Positions 9,884 through 19,713 are shown, counted from the stretch's first letter. The stretch: DNA of 64,000 nucleotides from Actinomycetota bacterium (GCA_027314515.1 DAHVAR010000060.1:1-64000), one strand, 5' to 3'. A program made the numbers and translations. Notes: generated by a model from the letters alone, not told the origin.

Positions 9884-10561
9884 ATGACAGCGCCGCAGGA
9901 ACCGGCATCGCTCGCTGCTGGCACGATTACGGCAGCTCACCCGGCTGCGCAGGCTCGGGTCAGCCCGCAGGCCGACAGCCTGTTCGACCGCCGGGAGCAG
10001 CCGCTGCACGATTTCGCGATGCAGGCGGCGGCTGTCGCGGCAGCCTGCTATCAGATTGCGGCCAGGTTCCATCAGGGCGGCACGCTAGTCGTCTTCGGCA
10101 CCGGCGGGCCGAGCGCGGACGCGCAGCACGTCGCCGTCGAGTTCGTGCACCCGGTCATCGTCGGGAAGCGCGCGCTGCCGGCCATCTCGCTGACCGCCGA
10201 TATCGCGACCGTGACCGGCATCGCGGCCCGCGACGGAATGGCCGCGATCTTCAGCCATCAATTGCGTTACCTGGGAACCTCCGCCGACATCGCGCTCGGC
10301 ATCGACACCGACGGCAACTCTTCCAGCGTCCTGTCCGGCCTGCTCACGGCCCGCGAACTCGGCATGCTGACGATCGCGCTCGTCGGCGGGGACGGCGGCG
10401 CCATCGCCGCTTGTCCCGCCGTCGGCCACCTGCTGATCACCCGGTCAGCGGATCCGCGCATCGTCAGGGAACTTCAGGTGACCGCCTACCACCTGCTGTG
10501 GGAGCTAGTGCACGTGTTCCTTGAGCAGCCCGGCGTACTGGCACCGGAGGCGGGCGCATGA
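9884..10561 (+). CDS. SIS-domain protein (phosphoheptose isomerase/GmhA-like) of a hydrogenase-maturation cluster
   Basis: FHQGGTLVVFGTGGPSADAQHVAVEFVHP; IALGIDTDGNSSSVLSGLLTARELGMLTIALVGGDGG. Confidence 0.8.
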   Translation: MTAPQEPASLAAGTITAAHPAAQARVSPQADSLFDRREQPLHDFAMQAAAVAAACYQIAARFHQGGTLVVFGTGGPSADAQHVAVEFVHPVIVGKRALPAISLTADIATVTGIAARDGMAAIFSHQLRYLGTSADIALGIDTDGNSSSVLSGLLTARELGMLTIALVGGDGGAIAACPAVGHLLITRSADPRIVRELQVTAYHLLWELVHVFLEQPGVLAPEAGA

Positions 10562-10782
10562 CGAAGGCCCGGCGCGACGTTCCTGATTGCCCCGGCGAGG
10601 CATGCATCACCTGCTCGGATACGGCCGTCCAGGTAACGGTCATGCGCTTGCTCCCCGGCGGGCTCGCCCTCGTCGAGGCCGGCGGCGGCACCGGGGAAGT
10701 GAGCGTGGCGCTGGTAGCTGCCGAGGTCGGCGACAGGATCCTGGTGCACGCCGGGGAAGCGATAGCGGTGGTGCCGGCATGA
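10558..10782 (+). CDS. HypC/HupF-like small protein (divergent hydrogenase-formation chaperone)
   Basis: DCPGEACITCSDTAVQVTVMRLLPGGLALVEAGGGTGEVSVALVAAEVGDRILVHAGEAIAVV; overlaps the upstream SIS gene by 4 nt. Confidence 0.7.
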   Translation: MTKARRDVPDCPGEACITCSDTAVQVTVMRLLPGGLALVEAGGGTGEVSVALVAAEVGDRILVHAGEAIAVVPA

Positions 10783-11489
10783 CGGCACCACCGGGATCGA
10801 TCGAGTCGCTGTACCCGTTCCTTTACCAGGGCACGACAGCCGCGTCCGGGCTGCTTGACCAGGTCAGGCAGTCGACGATCGCCAAGACGGCGGAGATACT
10901 CAGCCTGCGCCGGGCCGTGCGGGACGCCATGGCAGGCCAGTTGCTGGCCTGCGCGCGGGAGATGGCCAGGCGGTTCGCTGCGGACGGCCGGCTGCTGGCC
11001 TTCGGCAACGGCGGCAGCGCAACCGATGCGCAGCAGCTTGCCACCCTCTTCCTGTACCCCGGCGGGACTGCCAGGCCATTGCCAGCGCTCAGTCTCGCCA
11101 GCGACGCGGCGGTGCTGACCGCCCTCAGTAACGACATCGGCGTCGACGTCGTCTTCGCCCGGCAGCTGGCTGCGTTCGGCGGCAAGTCCGACATCGCCGT
11201 GGGGCTGTCGACCAGCGGCAATTCCGAGAACCTGCTGCGCGCCCTTGACGAGGCCAGCAGGCGCGGCATGCTCACGGTGGGTTTCGCCGGCTACGCCGGC
11301 GGCAAGATGGCCGAGCTGGACAGCATGGACTATCTGTTCGTCGCGCCATCCACATCCGTGCATCGCATCCAGGAAGCCCAGACCACGATGGGCAACATCC
11401 TCTGGGAGCTGTGTCAGGACGCACTGAGCGGCAGCGCCGGCCTGGAGACACCGAAGGAGCAGGCTCATGTGCCTCGGCATTCCCGGTGA
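10779..11489 (+). CDS. SIS-domain protein, second copy (GmhA-like)
   Basis: LLAFGNGGSATDAQQLATLFLYP; IAVGLSTSGNSENLLRALDEASRRGMLTVGFAGYAGG; ATG at 10779. Confidence 0.85.
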   Translation: MTAPPGSIESLYPFLYQGTTAASGLLDQVRQSTIAKTAEILSLRRAVRDAMAGQLLACAREMARRFAADGRLLAFGNGGSATDAQQLATLFLYPGGTARPLPALSLASDAAVLTALSNDIGVDVVFARQLAAFGGKSDIAVGLSTSGNSENLLRALDEASRRGMLTVGFAGYAGGKMAELDSMDYLFVAPSTSVHRIQEAQTTMGNILWELCQDALSGSAGLETPKEQAHVPRHSR

Positions 11490-11739
11490 GGTGATCGAGT
11501 TCCTGCCCGGCCAGGCAGACCTGGCCAAGGTCAATGTGAGCGGAGTCAAGCGGGTCATCAACGTCGGCTTGCTCGCCGGTGATCAGATCGAGCCGGGAGA
11601 CTGGGTACTCATCCATGTCGGGTTCGCGCTGTCGAAGATCGACGAGACCGAGGCCGCCGCGACAATGCGGTTCCTCGCCGCGATCGGCCAGGCGTACGAA
11701 GACGAACTCGCTGCCCTGGCCGACTCACGGATCGAGTAG
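11467..11739 (+). CDS. hypC: Hydrogenase formation chaperone HypC
   Basis: MCLGIPGEVIEFLPGQADLAKVNVSGVKRVINVGLLAGDQIEPGDWVLIHVGFALSKIDETEA. Confidence 0.95.
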   Translation: MCLGIPGEVIEFLPGQADLAKVNVSGVKRVINVGLLAGDQIEPGDWVLIHVGFALSKIDETEAAATMRFLAAIGQAYEDELAALADSRIE

Positions 11740-11770
11740 GCATACCCGGATCGAGCAGGCAGGAGCAGCG

Positions 11771-12898
11771 ATGAAGTTCGTCGACGAGTTCCGTGACTCC
11801 GGCAAGGCACGCGCACTCGCCGTCCGGATCGCCGCCCTCTGCGAGCCTGGCCGGCAGTACAAGCTCATGGAAGTGTGCGGCGGCCACACTCACACGATCT
11901 ACAAGCACGGCCTGCAGGACTACCTGCCCGAGCAGGTGACGCTGGTTCACGGCCCCGGTTGCCCGGTCTGCGTGATCCCGATGGGCCGGGTAGACGACGC
12001 GATGGCCATCGCCAGCCAGCCGGGCGTCATCCTGACGTCATTTGGCGACATGATGCGCGTCCCCGGCAGCGACGGATCGTTCTTCGATGCCAAAGCTCGC
12101 GGCAGCGACATCCGCATGGTCTACTCGCCGCTCGACGCGCTCAAGATCGCCCGGCAGAATCCGGACAAGCACGTGGTCTTCATGGCTATCGGGTTCGAGA
12201 CGACCGCGCCGTCTACCGCCATGACGGTGTTGCGTGCCGCCGCTGAGGGCTTGCCGAACTTCTCGGTGTTCTGCAATCACGTCACGATCATCCCGGCGAT
12301 CAAGGCCATCCTCGATTCGCCCGACCTGCGCCTTGATGGCTTCATCGGGCCCGGTCATGTGTCCGTGGTGATCGGTTGCCGGCCGTATGAATTCATCGCC
12401 CGCGACCACGGAAAGCCCGTCGTCGTGGCCGGCTTCGAGCCGCTCGATATCCTGCAGTCGATCTACCTGCTGATGCTGCAGCTGTCCCGCGGGCAGGCGG
12501 TGATCGAGAACCAGTACTCCCGCGTCGTTTCCCTGGACGGGAATCCGGCGGCGCTGCGCGCCATCGGGCAGACCATGGAGCTGCGCCCCTACTTCGAGTG
12601 GCGCGGGCTCGGGTTCATCTCTTACTCCGCGCTGAAAGTCCGGGATGCCTACGCGAGGTTCGATGCCGAGGCGCTGTTCTCCGTGCCGGGCATCCGGGTC
12701 GCCGACCCCACGGCATGCCAATGCGGCGAAGTGCTGAAAGGCGTGCTCAAGCCGTGGGAGTGCAAGGTATTCGGCACCGCGTGCACGCCGGAGACGCCGA
12801 TCGGCACGTGCATGGTCTCGCCGGAAGGCGCCTGTGCCGCGTATTACAACTACGGCCGGCTCACCCGGCGCCGGGTCAGCGAGGCGAGCGCCCGGTGA
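11771..12898 (+). CDS. hypD: Hydrogenase formation protein HypD
   Basis: MKFVDEFRDSGKARALAVRIAAL, MEVCGGHTHTIYKHGLQDYLP, VHGPGCPVCVIPMGR. Confidence 0.95.
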   Translation: MKFVDEFRDSGKARALAVRIAALCEPGRQYKLMEVCGGHTHTIYKHGLQDYLPEQVTLVHGPGCPVCVIPMGRVDDAMAIASQPGVILTSFGDMMRVPGSDGSFFDAKARGSDIRMVYSPLDALKIARQNPDKHVVFMAIGFETTAPSTAMTVLRAAAEGLPNFSVFCNHVTIIPAIKAILDSPDLRLDGFIGPGHVSVVIGCRPYEFIARDHGKPVVVAGFEPLDILQSIYLLMLQLSRGQAVIENQYSRVVSLDGNPAALRAIGQTMELRPYFEWRGLGFISYSALKVRDAYARFDAEALFSVPGIRVADPTACQCGEVLKGVLKPWECKVFGTACTPETPIGTCMVSPEGACAAYYNYGRLTRRRVSEASAR

Positions 12899-14043
12899 CC
12901 GCGCCGCACGACACCCCGGCCAGCTCGGGCAGGATCGAGGATGCCCTGCGCGAGCATGCGGAAGAATGGCCGTACGCGCGCGAGGAGCGGGTGCTGGCAC
13001 GAATCGACCGCGCCAGGCAGGCCCGCCCGCGAGTGAGGGAAGCTCGCATCACGATGTCCCATGGGGCGGGCGGCAAGGCGACCCAGTCGCTCGTCGAGGC
13101 GATCTTCCTCGATGCCTTCCGCAACCCGCTGCTCGAGCCCCTGGAAGACGCCGCCCGGCTGGCCGTGAACGGCGTCAGGCTCGCAATGACGACCGACTCC
13201 TACGTCGTCAGGCCGCTGTTCTTTCCCGGCGGCGACATCGGCGATCTCGCTGTGAACGGCACGGTCAACGACCTGTCGATGGCCGGCGCGGTACCGCTGT
13301 ACCTGTCCGCCGGATTCATCCTCGAGGAGGGATTCCCGGTCTCCGACCTGGCCAGGATCGCCGCCTCGATGCAGGCTGCCGCTAGCCGGGCCGGCGTTCA
13401 GGTGGTGGCCGGCGACACCAAGGTGGTGGAAAAGGGCAAGGCCGACGGCTGCTACGTCACGACAGCCGGCCTCGGCGTCATTTCTCGCGACACCGACCTC
13501 GGCGTGGCGCAAGCGCGGCCAGGCGACGTGATCCTGGTCTCCGGCCCCATCGGTGATCACGGCGTCACCATCATGCTGGCCCGCGGCGAGCTGGACATCG
13601 AGGCCGACATCTGCTCGGACACCGCGCCGCTGAACGGCCTGGTCGCGGGCTTGCTCACAGCGGCGCCCGGAGTGCGGGCCCTGCGCGATGCCACCAGGGG
13701 TGGCGTCGCCACGATACTCAACGAGATCGCCGCCGCCGCCCGGGTCGGCGTCATGGTCGCCGAAGACGACATCCCGGTTCGCGCTCAGGTACGCGGCGCG
13801 TCGGAACTGCTTGGCGTCGACCCGATGTACGTCGCCTGTGAGGGGCGGCTGGTGGCAGTCGTGAGCCCCGGGGACGCCGCCCCCGCGCTGGCAGCGCTGC
13901 GGGCACATCCGCTGGGTGCCGAAGCGGCGATCATCGGTACCGTCACTACCGGGCCGCCCGGCATCGTCCAGCTCACGACCGCGTTCGGCGGGACCAGGAT
14001 CATCGACCTCCTGGTGGGCGACCCGTTGCCGCGGATTTGCTGA
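12895..14043 (+). CDS. hypE: Hydrogenase expression/formation protein HypE
   Basis: ITMSHGAGGKATQSLVEAIFLDAF, LAMTTDSYVV, GDIGDLAVNGTVNDLSMAGA, C-terminal PRIC; GTG start overlapping the hypD stop. Confidence 0.95.
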   Translation: MTAPHDTPASSGRIEDALREHAEEWPYAREERVLARIDRARQARPRVREARITMSHGAGGKATQSLVEAIFLDAFRNPLLEPLEDAARLAVNGVRLAMTTDSYVVRPLFFPGGDIGDLAVNGTVNDLSMAGAVPLYLSAGFILEEGFPVSDLARIAASMQAAASRAGVQVVAGDTKVVEKGKADGCYVTTAGLGVISRDTDLGVAQARPGDVILVSGPIGDHGVTIMLARGELDIEADICSDTAPLNGLVAGLLTAAPGVRALRDATRGGVATILNEIAAAARVGVMVAEDDIPVRAQVRGASELLGVDPMYVACEGRLVAVVSPGDAAPALAALRAHPLGAEAAIIGTVTTGPPGIVQLTTAFGGTRIIDLLVGDPLPRIC

Positions 14044-16336
14044 TCGGGCCTCCGGCTAGCCGGTCGCGGGAGCCCGCTACCGCGGCTTGCCCCAGGCTGA
14101 TCCCGCCGTCGTTGCACGGCACCCGGCTGTGCACCAGCACCCGGAAGCCCTCGTCCGCAAGCCCAGCCACGACCTGGCCGGTCAGCAACTGGTTCTGGAA
14201 CACCCCGCCAGAAAGCGCGACTACCGAGAGCCCGCTCTGCTCACGCAGCCGGGCACAGACGGTAACGATCGCGGCCGAGAGGCCATTGTGGAAGCGTGCG
14301 GCGATCACCGCCGGCGCGACGCCAGCCAGCATGTCGTCCGCGGCCGCGCGCACCAGGTCCGCCCCGTGCACGGATAGCCGCCCCGCACGGCCGGCGATCG
14401 CGGCCGGGTAACTGCCGCGCTCGTGCGCATCGGCGGCCTGCTCCAGCTCGATGGCGGCCTGGCCCTCGTAGCTGACAACGTCCCGGATGCCGGCCAGCGC
14501 GGCTACGGCGTCGAATAGCCGTCCGGCGCTCGACGTCAGCGGCGAGTTGACGTGGCGATCCGCCATCGCGAGGACAGTTGCGAAGCGGCGCTCGTTCCGC
14601 CGGACGACTGCCAGGCCGGCTGGCGGCCCGGCCGGGTAGCAGGCGGCCAGGTAGGCGGCGGCCATCCGCCACGGCTGCCTGATCGCCGCCTCGCCGCCCG
14701 GCATCGGTACCGGCTCCAGGCAGCCGGCCCGCTCGAACCCGGCCAGGTCGGCGATCAGGAACTCGCCGCCCCAGACGGTCCCGTCGGCACCGTAACCGGT
14801 CCCGTCGAAAGCCACCCCGATGACGGGCCCGGCCTCGGAGTTGTCGGCCAGGCACGAGGCGATATGCGCGTGATGATGCTGGACTGCCAGCAGTTCGACA
14901 CCATCCAGTTGCGCCGCGTACTTGGTGGAAAGGTAATCCGGATGCATGTCATGCGCCACGACTTGCGGCACCACGTCGAACAGCCGCCGGAAGTGCTCGA
15001 TCCCCTCGGTGAAGGAGCGCAGCGTCTCGGCGTTCGCCAGGTCGCCAATGTGCTGGGAGACGAACACCCGGTTCCCGGTGGCGAGGCAGAAGGTGTTCTT
15101 GAGCTCCGCGCCGCAGGCCAGTACCGGCCGGCGGAACCGGAGGCTGGTCGTGAGCGGCTCGGGCACGTAGCCACGGGAGCGGCGGATGACCGACTCGCGA
15201 CCGCCGAGCACGCGGACAACCGAGTCGTCGGCCCTGATCTGAATCGGGCGGTCGTGCAGCAGGAAGGCGTCGGCGATGCCAGCCAGCCGCGCCAGCGCCT
15301 CGCCGTCGCCGTAAGCGATCGGCTCGTCCGACACGTTGCCGCTGGTGGCCACGATCGGCCCGGCCACCGCCTCGAGCAGCAGGTGATGCAGCGGGGTGTA
15401 CGGCAGCATCAGCCCGAGCTGCCGGTTACCCGGCGCCACGGCCGGCGCGACCGGCACGCTCGCGCCGGATCGCCGCGGCAGCAGCACGATCGGCCGCCGG
15501 GGGCTCATCAGCAGTCGCCGCGCGGCCTGGTCCAGCACGCACAGCTGGCCGGCCGTGGCAAGGTCGGGCACCATGACCGCGAACGGCCTGTCCTCACGGT
15601 GCTTGCGCGCGCGCAGCGCGGCCGCAGCCTCGGAGTTTCCGGCGTCGACCGCGAGGTGATATCCGCCGAGTCCCTTGACGGCGACGACCCGGCCGCAACG
15701 CAGCAGTCCGGCGGCGGCCGCCACGGGATCGCTGCCGGACAGTCGCGTTCCGTCCGGGGTCACCAGCGACAGGCGCGGGCCACAGGCCGGGCAGCAGACC
15801 GGCTGAGCGTGGAAGCGGCGGTCCGCCGGATCGTGATACTCGGCCGCGCACGGCGCGCACATTCCGAAGCCGCTCATCGTGGTGAGCGGCCGGTCGTAGG
15901 GCACGTCGCGGACGATCGTGAAGCGCGGGCCGCAGTTCGTGCAGTTGATGAACGGGTAGCGGTACCTTCGGTCGGCCGGGTCCGCGAGCTCGCGCAAACA
16001 GTCCGCGCAGGTCGCGCTGTCCGCGGCGATCAGCGTACGGCGCTCGCCGCCAGCCTGGCTGGGCACGATGGCGAAGTCCGCGGCCCCGGTCACGCCGAGG
16101 CGGGTCGAGCTGATCCGCTCGATCCTGGCCAGTGGCGGCGCCTCCTGCCCGAGCAGGGCGAGGAACCTCGCCACCGCCCGCGCGCTGCCCTCGACTTCGG
16201 CGAACACGCCGTCGACGTCGTTGCCCACCAGGCCGGCCAGCCCCAGGCCGGTCGCCAGCGAGTAGACGTACGGGCGGAAACCTACGCCCTGAACTACTCC
16301 CTCGACCCGTATCCCGGCCCGGACGCGATCGCCCAC
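14000..16336 (-). CDS. hypF: Carbamoyltransferase HypF
   Basis: VQGVGFRPYVYSLA acylphosphatase motif, CADCLRELADPADRRYRYPFINCTNCGPRFTI zinc fingers, VAFDGTGYGADGTVWGGEF; converges on and overlaps hypE by about 44 bp. Confidence 0.95.
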   Translation of the reverse strand: MGDRVRAGIRVEGVVQGVGFRPYVYSLATGLGLAGLVGNDVDGVFAEVEGSARAVARFLALLGQEAPPLARIERISSTRLGVTGAADFAIVPSQAGGERRTLIAADSATCADCLRELADPADRRYRYPFINCTNCGPRFTIVRDVPYDRPLTTMSGFGMCAPCAAEYHDPADRRFHAQPVCCPACGPRLSLVTPDGTRLSGSDPVAAAAGLLRCGRVVAVKGLGGYHLAVDAGNSEAAAALRARKHREDRPFAVMVPDLATAGQLCVLDQAARRLLMSPRRPIVLLPRRSGASVPVAPAVAPGNRQLGLMLPYTPLHHLLLEAVAGPIVATSGNVSDEPIAYGDGEALARLAGIADAFLLHDRPIQIRADDSVVRVLGGRESVIRRSRGYVPEPLTTSLRFRRPVLACGAELKNTFCLATGNRVFVSQHIGDLANAETLRSFTEGIEHFRRLFDVVPQVVAHDMHPDYLSTKYAAQLDGVELLAVQHHHAHIASCLADNSEAGPVIGVAFDGTGYGADGTVWGGEFLIADLAGFERAGCLEPVPMPGGEAAIRQPWRMAAAYLAACYPAGPPAGLAVVRRNERRFATVLAMADRHVNSPLTSSAGRLFDAVAALAGIRDVVSYEGQAAIELEQAADAHERGSYPAAIAGRAGRLSVHGADLVRAAADDMLAGVAPAVIAARFHNGLSAAIVTVCARLREQSGLSVVALSGGVFQNQLLTGQVVAGLADEGFRVLVHSRVPCNDGGISLGQAAVAGSRDRLAGGPISKSAATGRPPGGR

Positions 16337-16397
16337 CAGCCCAGTGTGACCGTGGTGCAGTCAGCACGCACGCACCCGCCCGCTCTTGCGGGTCTTC

Positions 16398-17381
16398 TCA
16401 CCGGTGACGGCGCGCGGCCGGACCGCCCGCCGGCTCGGCGACGGCGACCAGGAGCCGGTCGCCTGCCTGAATCACCGGGTCGTCGCCTATCCCGAGCGCG
16501 AACCTGCCATCGTGCACCAGGCCGAGCACGAGACCGTCACGCTCGTCCCGGATGGCGCTCAGCGGCCGGCCGACGGCGTTCGCGCCGGCCTCGAGCTCGC
16601 TGAGCCGATGGTTGTTCGATCCGACGAGATGGGCGAGCATGTCCCCGGCGTGCGGCGCCTCCAGGCTCTTCGCCAGCGTCGACGCGATCAGCGCGTGCGC
16701 CGAGATGACCTGATGGACGCCCAGCGCGGTGAGCGCCTCGCGCACCGATGATGAGCTCACCAGGGCGGCCGTCTCCAGGCGGGGAGCCAGCTTGCGCAGC
16801 AGCACCGAACTGACCAGCACGTCTCCGTCCGACTGCCCGGTGATCAGTGCCTGCTCGGCGCCTTCCGGCCTGGCTGACCGCAGGACTGTCTCGTCGGTCG
16901 GGTCGCCGCGCACCAGGTGAACCTCCGGCGGGACGCCGACCGGATCGGTGTCGGCGACCAGCACCACCGGGATCCCCGCCATGGCCAGTTCGGCCAGGAT
17001 CGCGGGCACCGCGTCGTTCGTGCCGATCACCAGGCGGTAGCGGCCCTCCGGGAAGTGGCTGCGCATAGCCAGGATCCTTCGTATTCCGGCCGCTGCCGCG
17101 TCGGCGCTCGCGAGCGCGAACACCGAGGCCAGCAGCGGGATCGTGATGAGCATGACGAGCGAGGCGACCACCCGGCCGGCCGCGTTGTGCGGCGTCACGT
17201 CGCCGTACCCGACCGTCGTCGCAGTGGTGATCGCCCAGTACAAGCCGGTGCTGAACGGCAGCCCCTGGGTGGCGGCGAATGCCCCGGCACCGGCCAGCAC
17301 GCAGCAGGCGGCCGCCGATAGCAGCACCGCGATGTGCTTCCGGTGGTGCGGGCCGAACAGGCGAACCAGTATCGTGAGCAC
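16398..17381 (-). CDS. Potassium channel with TrkA-N (RCK) domain
   Basis: TTATTVGYGDVTP selectivity filter followed by an RCK-like region. Confidence 0.9.
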   Translation of the reverse strand: MLTILVRLFGPHHRKHIAVLLSAAACCVLAGAGAFAATQGLPFSTGLYWAITTATTVGYGDVTPHNAAGRVVASLVMLITIPLLASVFALASADAAAAGIRRILAMRSHFPEGRYRLVIGTNDAVPAILAELAMAGIPVVLVADTDPVGVPPEVHLVRGDPTDETVLRSARPEGAEQALITGQSDGDVLVSSVLLRKLAPRLETAALVSSSSVREALTALGVHQVISAHALIASTLAKSLEAPHAGDMLAHLVGSNNHRLSELEAGANAVGRPLSAIRDERDGLVLGLVHDGRFALGIGDDPVIQAGDRLLVAVAEPAGGPAARRHR

Positions 17382-17430
17382 GCATCAATCGTGCCGTATG
17401 GCTCCTTGTGCTACAGCCGGGCCATCGTGG

Positions 17431-18264
17431 CTAACGCAGGCCGGCGAACAAGTCCTCTTCCGGCACCGCGGCTCCGGTCGTGTCGGACGCCCGGACGAAG
17501 CTCTCCCGCCCGAAGGTCTGCGCGGCGATCTGCGGTGGCAGCTTGCTGAACCAGGACTCCTGGATCTGGCTGGCATGCGCGAACAGAGCCTCGCGCTTGC
17601 GCTCGAGGACCGGCCGGATGTCCACCGTCGTGGTGATCCGCTGCTCGGCCTCCTCCATCTGCCTGCGCTGCTCAGCCGTGAACTCGCCGGGGTCCGGTAC
17701 CTCGGCGCCGAGTTCGCGCAGCGCCTCCCACACCTTGCGCCAGTCGCTGCCGCGCATCGCCGTCTGGTAGTACTTCGCCGGGATGCCGGACTGCGCCGCC
17801 GCTGCCTGCGCCGCCCTCGCGGCATGCACATGGTCGGGGTGCTGGTACATGCCCTTGTCGTCGTAGGAGATCACGATCTGCGGGCGGTACAGCTCGATCA
17901 GCCCGCCGATTCGCTCGGCCACGAGGTCCAGCGGCACGTTGCAGAACGCGCCCGGCCGGTCTCTGAACTCCCAGTCCGGCATGCCTGAATCGTGGTAGCC
18001 GAGCAGCTCCAGGCTGCTCACGCCGAGGATCTTGCACGACTGTTGCAGTTCGGCCAGCCGCAGGCCGGCCACGGCCCGCTCGTCGTGCCCGTCCTCGCCC
18101 GGCTTGATCTGGCCGGGAGCATCGCCGAACTCGCCGTTGGTGCAGGTGACGACGACCGTCCGGACACCCTGGTCAGAGTAGAGGGCGAGCACACCGCCGG
18201 TGCTCGATGCCTCGTCGTCGGGATGTGCATGCACAGCCATCAGGGTGAGGGTGTCGGGTGCCAT
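17431..18264 (-). CDS. mca: Mycothiol conjugate amidase
   Basis: MAVHAHPDDEASSTGGVLALYSDQGVRTVVVTCTNGEFGDAP; DDKGMYQHPDHVHAARAA. Confidence 0.9.
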   Translation of the reverse strand: MAPDTLTLMAVHAHPDDEASSTGGVLALYSDQGVRTVVVTCTNGEFGDAPGQIKPGEDGHDERAVAGLRLAELQQSCKILGVSSLELLGYHDSGMPDWEFRDRPGAFCNVPLDLVAERIGGLIELYRPQIVISYDDKGMYQHPDHVHAARAAQAAAAQSGIPAKYYQTAMRGSDWRKVWEALRELGAEVPDPGEFTAEQRRQMEEAEQRITTTVDIRPVLERKREALFAHASQIQESWFSKLPPQIAAQTFGRESFVRASDTTGAAVPEEDLFAGLR

Positions 18265-18385
18265 GGTCGCAAGCCTGCCTTATTTCGCCAGGCAGCGCAC
18301 ATTGGGCACCCGGCGCCGGCGTCGATCCGAACCAGTCGATCTCCGGTGGTCCGGACCGCCGGGCCGGCAGTGGTAAGCAGGAATC

Positions 18386-18742
18386 ATGACGGCTGACAGT
18401 AGCCGTGGCGCCTTGCTGGCCGCGGAGCGGCAAGCGGCACTGGACCGGCTAGCGGCACTGGACCGCGACTTCAGCGCGATCATCGAGGCCGCCGGGCAGG
18501 CCAATGCCGACGACGAGCACGATCCGGAAGGTGCCACGATCGCATTCGAGCGGCAGCACATCGCTGCCCTGATCGACCAGGCCACCCGGCAACTCGCAGC
18601 GGTGGACGCGGCTATCGGCAGGCTCGAGTCCGGCCAGTACGGCCGGTGCGAACGGTGCGGCAAGGCCATCGCTGCGGCTCGCCTGGCGGCCAGGCCGACC
18701 GCGACCACCTGCATCGGCTGCGCGAGCCGCAGGTCAGGCTGA
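18386..18742 (+). CDS. TraR/DksA-type zinc finger protein
   Basis: IGRLESGQYGRCERCGKAIAAARLAARPTATTCIGCA. Confidence 0.85.
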   Translation: MTADSSRGALLAAERQAALDRLAALDRDFSAIIEAAGQANADDEHDPEGATIAFERQHIAALIDQATRQLAAVDAAIGRLESGQYGRCERCGKAIAAARLAARPTATTCIGCASRRSG

Positions 18743-18783
18743 GCATCCCGGTGAGCCGTGCGGAGCCCTGCCGATCGGTCATG

Positions 18784-19713
18784 TCAGGTGCCCTCGTCGC
18801 CGGCGCCCTCGCCGGCCGGTGCCTCGCCGCCGGAACCCGGCCCCGCACCAGGCGGCTCGGGCGGCTCGGCAGCCCCCGGCCGCTCCGGCGCGGCCTGCGG
18901 TTCCCCAATCCGGGTTGGGTGCCACAGCGTGCCGAGCGTGCCCTGTGCTGCCCTGGTCCCGGACAGCCCGCCGCCCGGCCCGCGCAGGATCTGGGCAATG
19001 CCCACCGCCACGAGCGCCCCGATCGCCGGTCCGAGCAGGTACGCCCACCAGGCCGTCCAGTTGCCGATCACCAGGGCTGGCCCCAGCGACCGGGCCGGGT
19101 TCATCGAAGCTCCGCTGACCGGCGCGCCGAACAAGCCGGCTAGCGCGATGTACCCCCCGACGCCGAAGGCAGCTACCGCCCCGAGTTGCTGCGCCCCGGA
19201 TGCGGTCCCGAGCACAACGCTGACCAGGCCGGCTGTCAGCAGCGCCTCCCAGGCCAGGGCGGTCCATGTGGATATCCCGTGGCCGGGCAAAGTCAGCCCG
19301 GCGCTGCCCTGCTCACCGATCAGGCCGATCAGCAGCAGTGTCGCTAGCGCCGCGCCAGCGAGCTGCGCCGCGATATAGAGCGGCACCCGGCGCCAGGGAA
19401 AGTCGCCCCGCAGCGCGAAGGCAGCGCTGACCACCGGATTGAGATGCGCGCCGGAGACAGCGCCCATGAACAAGATGATCGCCATGACCATCACGCCCGG
19501 TCCGACGGCCTGGGCCGGGCCGGGTACCACGTCGCCGCCGAACCGCGTATTGACCATCCCGCCGCCGACGGCCACGACCACGAGCAGGAACGTCCCGAAC
19601 AGCTCGCTGAATATCCGGCGCCACTCGTAGCTGGCGTTCCAGAAGTCGAACTGGCGAGCGAACGCGTTGGGCCGGCCGATCGACCGCAGCGCCACATTGA
19701 CGTGGGTCGGCAA
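18784..19713 (-). CDS. MIP/aquaporin family channel
   Basis: FSELFGTFLLVVVAVGGG, SGAHLNPVVSAAFALRGDFPW, SGASMNPARSLGPALV. Confidence 0.9.
   Translation of the reverse strand: MPTHVNVALRSIGRPNAFARQFDFWNASYEWRRIFSELFGTFLLVVVAVGGGMVNTRFGGDVVPGPAQAVGPGVMVMAIILFMGAVSGAHLNPVVSAAFALRGDFPWRRVPLYIAAQLAGAALATLLLIGLIGEQGSAGLTLPGHGISTWTALAWEALLTAGLVSVVLGTASGAQQLGAVAAFGVGGYIALAGLFGAPVSGASMNPARSLGPALVIGNWTAWWAYLLGPAIGALVAVGIAQILRGPGGGLSGTRAAQGTLGTLWHPTRIGEPQAAPERPGAAEPPEPPGAGPGSGGEAPAGEGAGDEGT

Noticed and set aside
14552-16603. 683-aa plus-strand ORF opposite hypF
   Set aside because: Low-information Arg/Gly/Val-rich translation; hypF on the other strand is unambiguous.
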